A stretch of 12,796 nt of DNA from the NCBI GenBank assembly GCA_031260865.1, contig JAISKQ010000021.1, positions 1-12,796 of the forward strand. Direction: 5' to 3'. The translations under genes and the position numbers were made by a program. Positions 7,813 through 12,796 of this stretch are shown here, in pieces. Source of the DNA: Prevotella sp. Lineage in GTDB: Bacteria > Bacteroidota > Bacteroidia > Bacteroidales > Dysgonomonadaceae. The first letter of the stretch is position 1; every line of letters starts with the position of its first letter. The notes below the pieces were generated by a model. It was not told the DNA's origin, made no database searches, and worked only from the letters and a program-made list of their open reading frames with translations.

Positions 7813-9132
7813 CTATAAACCGCTAAAATTAACATCGCTGAATAATAGTGACGGAATACGCCACGGTGAATTTGCGCGCGGGTCATTTCCCACTTCCACA
7901 AGGTTTTTCCATAACGACAGGATGTTTCCCGTGATATTCATTTCGCTTAAGGGAATGGTTGGCGCGCCGTTTTGGATAAGGAATCCTTCTACTCCGAAAG
8001 AGAAATCACCCGTTGTCGGATTGCTGTTGCCTCCGTTGAATCCGGTTATCCAAATCCCCTTTTGCACGGATTTCAGCATTCCGTCAAAGTCATTTTGTCC
8101 CGGTAGGGTATAAACGACAGAGGGGGACGCGATGGTAGGGGAAACTTCCATCTTAAGGGAATTGTAGGTATCGATGAAGTAGGTTTGCAACACGCCCTTG
8201 TCTATTATCGGCAGGTCTCGGGTCGCCACGCCTTCTCCGTCAAACCACCTTGCCCCGAACGAACGGCTAAGGTGCGGAGCATCTCGCAGGCTAAGTTTAT
8301 CGGAGGCTATCTGTTCGCCCAGTTTGTCTATCAGAAATGAGTTCTTCTGCTGCAAGGCTGTGCCGAACATGGCGCTCATCAGGGGAGATAAAAGACGCGA
8401 GGACGTTGTATTGTCCAACAGCATGTCATACCTTCCCGACTTTATTTTTTGTTGTCCTATTTTCCGAAAAGCCCGTTCCAAGGCTTTCTTGCCGATGCCG
8501 GTTTTCGTGAGGTCATCCCAATAGATGCTACTGTCGTACCAAAAGGATTCAGCTCGGGCATCGCTGTTCGTTTTCAGGGATACTTCCACCGTAAGGTTAA
8601 ACGCGGAGTCGATACTTTCCCCTTCAAATCCGTTGCTGGCAATCATGTACTCGGCTCCAACCCCGTCGTCATACGATGAAGATACGGAGATAACGCGTTC
8701 GTCGGAATAGTAAATTTCTTCTACCGCCTGTTTAGCGATTTCCAGCTTGCTGTCGGTACTTATATTGTCAAATGAAGCGTCGTACAGGTCAAGGTCTTTG
8801 TCCTTGTCTCTGTAATACCTGTCGGGTCGCGGCAATTGGCGGAAGGGGTCTTCTGTCAGATATTTTGTCGAGCTAATCCCTTCTTTTATGAAGGATTCCA
8901 ACCCTTCCTTTTCTATCCTGTTTGTAGAGAAAGAAGCATACTTACCCTCAACGAATAGTTCTATATACAGTTTATTCTCGGAACTTTGGTGCAACTTGTC
9001 GAGCTGGGTATTCCTGTACTCAAACGAATTGTTGTTTGCCGTAATGATGGATACGCGGGAAGCCTGGCATCCGTTTCGCAGGGCTAAATCCATTGCCCAT
9101 TGGGCTGTATCTTTATGTTGTTTATTTATCAT
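7813..9132 (-). CDS. tldE: TldE/PmbA, non-catalytic subunit of the TldD/TldE metalloprotease
   Basis: TldE pairs with the zinc peptidase TldD. The complex trims modified peptides (microcin B17 maturation, CcdA turnover in E. coli). The C-terminal half matches PmbA closely: GRYDMLLDNTTSSRLLSPL (233-251), WFDGEGVATRD (296-306), GGNSNPTTGDFSFGVEGF (367-384) and GNILSLWKNLVEVGND (402-417). The HExxxH zinc motif of TldD is absent, which separates the two paralogues. I start it at the ATG at 9132 (439 residues), behind purine-rich AAAAGAAAGAA. An in-frame TTG at 9153 would add seven residues, but it sits inside a good -7 promoter box. No tldD is adjacent: the upstream DNA is repeats. It heads a run with the glycosidase and TPR lipoprotein. 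Confidence 0.93.
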   Translation of the reverse strand: MINKQHKDTAQWAMDLALRNGCQASRVSIITANNNSFEYRNTQLDKLHQSSENKLYIELFVEGKYASFSTNRIEKEGLESFIKEGISSTKYLTEDPFRQLPRPDRYYRDKDKDLDLYDASFDNISTDSKLEIAKQAVEEIYYSDERVISVSSSYDDGVGAEYMIASNGFEGESIDSAFNLTVEVSLKTNSDARAESFWYDSSIYWDDLTKTGIGKKALERAFRKIGQQKIKSGRYDMLLDNTTSSRLLSPLMSAMFGTALQQKNSFLIDKLGEQIASDKLSLRDAPHLSRSFGARWFDGEGVATRDLPIIDKGVLQTYFIDTYNSLKMEVSPTIASPSVVYTLPGQNDFDGMLKSVQKGIWITGFNGGNSNPTTGDFSFGVEGFLIQNGAPTIPLSEMNITGNILSLWKNLVEVGNDPRANSPWRIPSLLFSDVNFSGL

Positions 9133-9150
9133 TTCTTTCTTTTGTACATG

Positions 9151-9158
9151 CAAAAATA
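9151..9158 (-). promoter_or_regulatory. tldE: -7 box of the probable tldE promoter
   Basis: TATTTTTG on the minus strand fits TAnnTTTG exactly. Transcription would begin near 9145, giving a very short leader of about 13 bases before the ATG at 9132. That rules against the TTG at 9153 as the start. I do not see a clear -33 TTTG at the usual distance, so the promoter may be weak or activator-dependent. Confidence 0.45.
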
Positions 9159-9205
9159 CACAGATTTAGTTGAAAAGCAGGCGAAAAACGAATGGAAAAT
9201 AGTTA

Positions 9206-9302
9206 CGAGATTTCAAGTTTACTGGCTTGCTAGAACTCTTGAAACCTCAAAAACTTAAAAAGTGACAAAAGTAACAGTTTTCGAGTAACACCGCTTCGCG
9301 CC
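9206..9302 (+). repeat. Dispersed repeat copy with the ACCGCTTCGCGC tail
   Basis: TTCAAGTTTACTGGCTTGC, then TAGAACTCTTG, AAAAACTTAAAAA and GTGACAAAAGTAACAG (9262-9277), repeat the order of the left composite, with a shorter middle. It ends with GAGTAACACCGCTTCGCGCC, a block also present after the copies at 9551 and 9774. It lies just upstream of tldE but in the opposite orientation. Confidence 0.8.
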
Positions 9303-9382
9303 ATTCCTAATTTTCTAATTGGCTACGCCGAATGTTGTTTCATCATTCATAATTCTTTACACCTGCGTGAGCGATAGTAAAA

Positions 9383-9539
9383 AGTCCCGCAGGGACGGCA
9401 ATTGCATAACCGTAGGTGCAGCGCAGCGAAACCTACGGTATAAGTCCGCGTCTCCGCTCTAAGTCCCGCAGGGACGAGATTACCTATTTCAATCGCGCCC
9501 ATCGGTCACTATTGTTTGATAATGCCATCCCTGCGGGAC
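9383..9539. repeat. Cluster of REP-like palindromes
   Basis: GTCCCGCAGGGAC occurs at 9384-9396 and 9463-9475, and its reverse complement core TCCCTGCGGGA at 9528-9538. Between the first two lies a perfect 9-bp hairpin ACCGTAGGT/ACCTACGGT (9409-9417 and 9431-9439) with loop GCAGCGCAGCGAA. Paired short G+C-rich hairpins in direct and inverted orientation are typical of REP/BIME elements mobilised by REP-associated tyrosine transposases (RAYTs). No such transposase is in the window, so they would be non-autonomous. The family assignment is inference. Confidence 0.65.
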
Positions 9540-9550
9540 ATCGGGAAAAG

Positions 9551-9592
9551 GTGACAAAAGTAACACTTTTCGAGTAACACCGCTTCGCGCCA
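9551..9592 (+). repeat. Short copy of the GTGACAAAAGTAACAG repeat
   Basis: GTGACAAAAGTAACAC (one base off the common motif) is followed by TTTTCGAGTAACACCGCTTCGCGC. Only the core and the tail block are present, without the TTTACTAG palindromic module. It directly follows the inverted REP-like palindrome. Confidence 0.75.
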
Positions 9593-9653
9593 ATTTTCAG
9601 TTATTTCAAAGACCTCTTCAGTGAGCAATCAACAACTAATGGCTAATTTGTAC

Positions 9654-9812
9654 AAAAAAGGTGACAAAAGTAACAGTTTTTAGTCAACAGTTCTTTAGTT
9701 TACTAGAGTTCAATAATCCAAGTTTACTAGCTTGCAAGAACTCTTGTAAATTTGTACACTCAAAACTTAAAAAGTGACAAAAGTAACAGTTTTCGGGTAA
9801 CACCGCTTCGCG
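9654..9812 (+). repeat. Composite dispersed repeat, right copy
   Basis: AAAAAAGGTGACAAAAGTAA at 9654-9673 opens the unit, which then has AGTTTACTAGAGTTCAA, a second half with CTAGCTTGCAAG, GTACACTCAAAACTTAAAAAG, a second GTGACAAAAGTAACAG (9774-9789) and a GTAACACCGCTTCGCG tail. Its 9696-9793 part is about 93 percent identical by eye to 410-508. The two composites are direct repeats flanking ftsX-to-tldE. Confidence 0.85.
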
Positions 9813-9816
9813 TATT

Positions 9817-9841
9817 CCCCCCTTGGGGGGACAAAGGGGGG
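9817..9841. repeat. G/C-run palindrome
   Basis: Six C, TT, six G, ACAAA, then six more G. The six C can pair with either G run. It is in line with the repeat block and followed by CTAACTCGTAACTTGTAACT. It has no T tract and is probably repeat-derived rather than a terminator. Confidence 0.5.
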
Positions 9842-10052
9842 CTAACTCGTAACTTGTAACTACTCTCTATTAGATAATTTTTTTTGAATCTCATGACAGT
9901 TTTTGGACTAAAATTTAAAAAAAATGAAAGAATTAACAATCTTCGTCGCCAAACGAACGAACACATAAATTCTCGTCATTGACTCCTATTAAAATTTTAG
10001 TCAAAAAAGATAAACGAACATTCGCCGTTGAATTGTTGGTTGTAAGAGCAAC

Positions 10053-10090
10053 TATATTTGTTCGATTTTTCGCCCCATACCCTACTTTTG
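10053..10090 (+). promoter_or_regulatory. Two consecutive promoter-like -7 boxes in gene-free DNA
   Basis: TATATTTG (10053-10060) and TACTTTTG (10083-10090) both fit TAnnTTTG exactly. The TTTG at 10057-10060 also stands 22 bases before the second box, within the range for a -33 element. For the first box, a TTG at 10033-10035 lies 17 bases upstream. No gene is recognised downstream until cutC at 10936, which has its own promoter, so the product would be a non-coding or remnant transcript. Confidence 0.4.
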
Positions 10091-10211
10091 TACATTTGAC
10101 AAAATAACAGCCCATTTTTTGCTCTATTTTTTCGAGGACGTTTTTTTTCAAAAAACATAGCTGATTTCCAGTGCCAACAGCTAATTTTCGCCATTACATC
10201 GTCAAAATTTC

Positions 10212-10279
10212 ACTTCGTGAGAATCGCGTATTTTTAAATCATAAGACATTTGCACGGATCTCTGTAATTCTCACGAAGT
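10212..10279. other. 13-bp perfect inverted repeat
   Basis: ACTTCGTGAGAAT (10212-10224) and ATTCTCACGAAGT (10267-10279) pair perfectly around a 42-base A+T-rich loop. It lies about 115 bases downstream of the tandem promoter-like boxes. It could be an RNA stem-loop, a protein-binding dyad, or terminal repeats of a very small element. No target duplication is evident beside the arms. Confidence 0.5.
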
Positions 10280-10321
10280 AAAAAAACGCGTTTTCACACT
10301 CTTATTGTATCAATAGGCTGA

Positions 10322-10495
10322 AAAAACACAACGAACAAGTTCATCGAAAGTTTTTGCCACTACAACAAACAGACCGAAATAAAAAAGTTCATTGAAAAGA
10401 AAATTCAAAACAGTTTCTTAGGCAAGCCTATCGTCCACCGAACAGTACTTTCTTATTTCACAAAATCGCCTGATCATGTTGACGAAAATTTTTAG
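10322..10495 (+). pseudogene. 57-codon open frame without a start codon, possible gene remnant
   Basis: From the TGA at 10319-10321 to the TAG at 10493-10495 the frame stays open for 57 codons. It reads KNTTNKFIESFCHYNKQ and then ends with HRTVLSYFTKSPDHVDENF. The codons look coding-like in places, with AAC, TTC, ATC, CAC and TAC rather than T-ending forms. There is no ATG, GTG or TTG codon from which it could start in frame, so it is not an intact gene. I recognise no domain. It may be the C-terminal remnant of a lost gene, or chance; confidence is low. Confidence 0.25.
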
Positions 10496-10852
10496 AATAC
10501 TTTAACTCTGTTTAATTATAGGGATACCCCACCCCCACCCACTTAGCCTCAAAAGAAAAATTTTGGCTATACAATCAAATCAATTGACTGCTGACTGAAA
10601 ACTCTATCCGGGCGTAAACATTACCCCTTACGATTTCCATCACAAAAAGAAGCTGTCTCCCCCTTTTCCTCAAGTCGAAGTCCATTGAGGCAGACTGTCG
10701 CTGCCGAACGCAGAGAAAAAGCCGACAAGAGCCTCTAAATCCGCTGACAGGCGAACTTTCGCGAAGCTCAACAATTCTAAACTCTTTATTCCATCCACTT
10801 GTAGCCAATTTTTTCTTTAGGGAAGTTAAGAAACTGTTTTTTCACACACTTA

Positions 10853-10885
10853 TTTGTTTATATACAGAATAATTTTTTATATTTG
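10853..10885 (+). promoter_or_regulatory. cutC: Probable cutC promoter
   Basis: TTTG at 10853-10856 and TATATTTG at 10878-10885 (exact TAnnTTTG) are 21 bases apart. The predicted start near 10892 leaves a leader of about 45 bases before the cutC ATG. No copper-responsive operator is apparent. Confidence 0.55.
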
Positions 10886-10935
10886 GTAAAGCAAGAAATC
10901 AGATTCTTAATTATTAAATTATTAAGCAATATATT

Positions 10936-11676
10936 ATGTCGAAAGCAGTAGAAGTATGCGCCAATTCCGCCCAATCCGCCATTAACGGACAAAAAGGAGG
11001 AGCGGTCAGAGTAGAGCTATGTGATAATCTGGCAGAAGGAGGAACCACCCCTGCCCTATCCCAAATAGAACTTACAAGAAAAAACCTAAGCATTCAGGTA
11101 AATGTAATTATCCGCCCGCGCGGAGGAGATTTTTTATATAACGACCTTGAATTTGAGATGATGAAAAAAGATATTCATCATTGCGGACAAGCAAAATGTG
11201 ACGGCGTTGTATTTGGCATATTGAATGCCGATGGATCTATTGATAAGATGAGGAACAAGGAGCTGGTGGATATCGCCCGCCAATATAAGATGAGCGTCAC
11301 TTTTCATCGGGCATTCGACAGGTGCGCCGATTTGTTCAAATCGCTCGAAGATATTATCGGTTTAGGTTGCGACCGGATATTAACTTCCGGAGGAATGAAA
11401 ACAGCTCCGGAAGGAAAAGAAATTCTAAAAAAGTTAATCGAACAAGCCGGCGACCGTATCGTCATTATGCCGGGCGGAGGAATCACGGAGGACAATATCG
11501 CCGACTTGGCAAAAGCTACCGGACTAAAAGAATTTCATGGATCATTCCGAAGCGAATACCGAGGAGAAATGAAATATATTTCCGATGTATTCGATAATAT
11601 AGACGAAGAATACGCTATCCTCTTATCCGACCCCGAAAAAGTGAAGAAAGCAATAGAAAACGCGAACAAGATTTAA
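10936..11676 (+). CDS. cutC: CutC family protein (copper homeostasis protein CutC)
   Basis: A 246-residue cytoplasmic TIM-barrel protein. Family blocks in order are RVELC (25-29), EGGTTPALSQI (34-44), IIRPRGGDFLY (58-68), VTFHRAFDRC (121-130), RILTSGG (147-153), MPGGGI (178-183) and KEFHGSFR (198-205). CutC was named from E. coli copper-sensitive mutants, but its direct part in copper handling is disputed and the conserved barrel residues suggest an unknown enzymatic activity. The sequence shows no CXXC copper site, although Cys29, Cys83, Cys88, Cys130 and Cys145 are present. It is monocistronic: its own promoter lies upstream, 1.8 kb of gene-free DNA precedes it, and a hairpin plus a separate promoter come before mnmG. 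Confidence 0.93.
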   Translation: MSKAVEVCANSAQSAINGQKGGAVRVELCDNLAEGGTTPALSQIELTRKNLSIQVNVIIRPRGGDFLYNDLEFEMMKKDIHHCGQAKCDGVVFGILNADGSIDKMRNKELVDIARQYKMSVTFHRAFDRCADLFKSLEDIIGLGCDRILTSGGMKTAPEGKEILKKLIEQAGDRIVIMPGGGITEDNIADLAKATGLKEFHGSFRSEYRGEMKYISDVFDNIDEEYAILLSDPEKVKKAIENANKI

Positions 11677-11685
11677 ACAGTTTTT

Positions 11686-11717
11686 AAGCCCCCTTTATCC
11701 CCAAATAAAGGGGGCTT
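11686..11717. terminator. Perfect 13-bp hairpin after cutC, possible terminator
   Basis: AAGCCCCCTTTAT (11686-11698), loop CCCCAA, and ATAAAGGGGGCTT (11705-11717) form a perfect stem nine bases after the cutC stop. A T run (11681-11685) precedes it, but none follows on the plus strand, so intrinsic termination of cutC is uncertain. It may equally be a relative of the C/G-run repeat at 9817-9841. Confidence 0.45.
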
Positions 11718-11743
11718 GGCTTTGGGAGTGAGGGAGTAAGGTA

Positions 11744-11774
11744 TTTGCTGAAGAATATAAAAACATTACCTTTG
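11744..11774 (+). promoter_or_regulatory. mnmG: Probable mnmG promoter
   Basis: TTTG at 11744-11747 and TACCTTTG at 11767-11774 (exact TAnnTTTG) are separated by 19 bases, the best-spaced promoter in the window. The start near 11780 gives a leader of about 28 bases. Confidence 0.65.
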
Positions 11775-11807
11775 TAGCTGAAAACAAAATTATCCCTTTA
11801 AAATAAG

Positions 11808-12796
11808 ATGAATTTCAAATATGATGTGATTGTCGTTGGGGCAGGTCATGCCGGATGTGAAGCGGCAGCGGCGGCGGCCAACATGGGTTCGAGGACTTTG
11901 TTGATAACAATGGATATGAACAAAATCGCGCAGATGAGCTGTAACCCCGCCGTTGGCGGAATAGCAAAAGGTCAAATCGTGCGCGAGATTGACGCGCTCG
12001 GAGGGCAGATGGGAATAGTAACAGATACGACCGCTATTCAATTTCGAATGCTCAACAAATCGAAAGGACCTGCCATGTGGAGTCCCAGAGCCCAAAGCGA
12101 CCGTGCAAAATTTATATTGAAATGGCGGAATATTTTAGAAAACACCGAGAACCTCTTCATCTGGCAAGATACCGTCACTTCCCTTATCATCGAAGAAAAA
12201 ACCGTGACCGGAGTGAAGACCACGATGGATGTGACATTCTCGGCAAAGTCTGTTGTGCTTACCAACGGTACTTTCCTGAACGGATTGATGCACATCGGCA
12301 GGACGCAGATCGAAGGAGGTCGCGTCTCCGAACCCGCGTCTTTTGGTATCACCGAACAACTAAAAGAATTAGGCTTTGCCACGGACAGAATGAAAACGGG
12401 AACTCCACCCCGTATAGACGGAAGAAGTATTGACTTTAGCTTGATGGAAGAACAAAAAGGAGATAATGATTTTCACAAGTTTTCCTATTTAGATTTCGAG
12501 CCTAGAACGCTGAAACAATTAAGCTGCTGGATAACCTATACGAACGACGACGTCCACTCCTTATTGCACGATGGGCTGGATGATTCACCCCTATACAACG
12601 GACAAATAAAAAGTATCGGTCCGCGATATTGTCCCAGCATAGAAACAAAGATTGTGACATTTGCCGAAAAGACGTCTCATCAATTATTTTTAGAACCGGA
12701 AGGAGAAAACACACAGGAATATTATCTGAATGGATTTTCATCCTCTCTCCCACTCCACACACAAATAGAAGCTCTACAAAAAATACCGGCATTCCG
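11808..12796 (+). CDS. mnmG: tRNA uridine-5-carboxymethylaminomethyl modification enzyme MnmG (GidA), N-terminal part
   Basis: MnmG, with the GTPase MnmE, adds the carboxymethylaminomethyl group to U34 of several tRNAs using FAD and a folate one-carbon donor. The frame runs from the ATG at 11808 to the window edge, giving 329 of an expected 620 or so residues. The FAD dinucleotide-binding motif GAGHAGCEAA spans 11-20. The family blocks SCNPAVGGIAKGQIVREIDA (44-63) and SKGPAMWSPRAQSDR (85-99) follow, and KTGTPPRIDG appears further on. The second block is the Bacteroidetes version of the usual SKGPAVRATRAQADR. It has its own promoter and is preceded by monocistronic cutC. No frameshift is seen. 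Its use of a folate cofactor is a loose link to folK upstream, not an operon link. Confidence 0.96.
   Translation, partial: MNFKYDVIVVGAGHAGCEAAAAAANMGSRTLLITMDMNKIAQMSCNPAVGGIAKGQIVREIDALGGQMGIVTDTTAIQFRMLNKSKGPAMWSPRAQSDRAKFILKWRNILENTENLFIWQDTVTSLIIEEKTVTGVKTTMDVTFSAKSVVLTNGTFLNGLMHIGRTQIEGGRVSEPASFGITEQLKELGFATDRMKTGTPPRIDGRSIDFSLMEEQKGDNDFHKFSYLDFEPRTLKQLSCWITYTNDDVHSLLHDGLDDSPLYNGQIKSIGPRYCPSIETKIVTFAEKTSHQLFLEPEGENTQEYYLNGFSSSLPLHTQIEALQKIPAF

Larger units (their letters stand above)
9159..10935. other. Gene-free spacer of about 1.8 kb between tldE and cutC
   Basis: No complete gene is visible. Bases 9206-9841 are dispersed repeats and palindromes. Bases 9842-10500 are A+T-rich and contain promoter-like boxes, an inverted repeat and a startless open frame. 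Bases 10501-10850 contain a C-rich run near 10528-10540, a weak TAGCC/GGCTA hairpin at 10544-10569, and a more G+C-balanced stretch at 10600-10800 whose short minus-strand frame has no recognised domain. The divergent minus-strand frames at 9933-10151 and 9997-10194 overlap in different phases and are not supported as genes. From memory only, near-identical frames recur in other Bacteroidales, which would make this conserved repeat or mobile-element DNA. Confidence 0.65.

Noticed and set aside
381..9793. CRISPR array
   Set aside because: The repeated 16-mer copies are irregularly spaced (about 20 to several hundred bases, and two distant clusters), are embedded in larger shared modules, and no cas gene is present.
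381..9812. The flanked block as a composite transposon or genomic island
   Set aside because: The interior is conserved single-copy housekeeping DNA, and no transposase, integrase or target duplication is visible.
9760..10194. Overlapping minus-strand proteins at 9760-9966, 9933-10151 and 9997-10194
   Set aside because: They overlap in different phases, run through the G/C-run palindrome and repeat copies, and show no domain; any conservation is more likely at DNA level.
10575..10808. A 77-residue arginine-rich minus-strand protein
   Set aside because: No domain, and composition typical of an antisense frame; a DNA-level repeat seems more likely than a gene.

Overview
The window looks chromosomal and comes from a member of the Bacteroidales, probably near Parabacteroides, Dysgonomonas or Proteiniphilum; the genus cannot be fixed by eye. 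The evidence is the gene order ftsX / DUF3098 / uppP / truB / queA / folK, a short TruB without a long C-terminal extension, the SKGPAMWSPRAQSDR form of MnmG, and Bacteroidetes-type promoters (TTTG at -33, TAnnTTTG at -7) in front of several genes.

Layout. Bases 1-164 hold the 5' end of a ferritin gene on the minus strand. Bases 165-1289 hold no gene: an A+T-rich leader is followed by dispersed repeats and a strongly structured element. Bases 1290-5643 are a tight plus-strand run: ftsX, a DUF3098 membrane protein, uppP, truB, queA and folK. It links the division machinery and lipid-carrier recycling with tRNA modification and folate synthesis. Convergent to it, bases 5651-9132 carry a minus-strand run whose transcription order is tldE/pmbA, a GHL10-type (DigH-like) glycosidase with a C-terminal FN3-like domain, and a small TPR lipoprotein. 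Bases 9159-10935 are a second gene-free stretch of about 1.8 kb. Its left half has the same repeats as the left side, plus REP-like palindromes. Its right half has plus-strand promoter-like boxes, a 13-bp inverted repeat and a 57-codon open frame without a start codon. The plus strand then carries cutC with its own promoter, a perfect 13-bp hairpin, and mnmG with its own promoter, cut off by the window end.

The coding part is ordinary housekeeping. The unexplained part is the repeat system. A motif GTGACAAAAGTAACAG occurs seven times (five exact, two with one change), always on the plus strand and only in the two gene-free spans. A roughly 100-bp composite of it flanks the housekeeping block as direct repeats about 9.3 kb apart. 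The element at 517-775 has three consecutive perfect hairpins followed by a long imperfect inverted duplication. I see no CRISPR, tRNA, rRNA, intact transposase or integrase, and no defence system.
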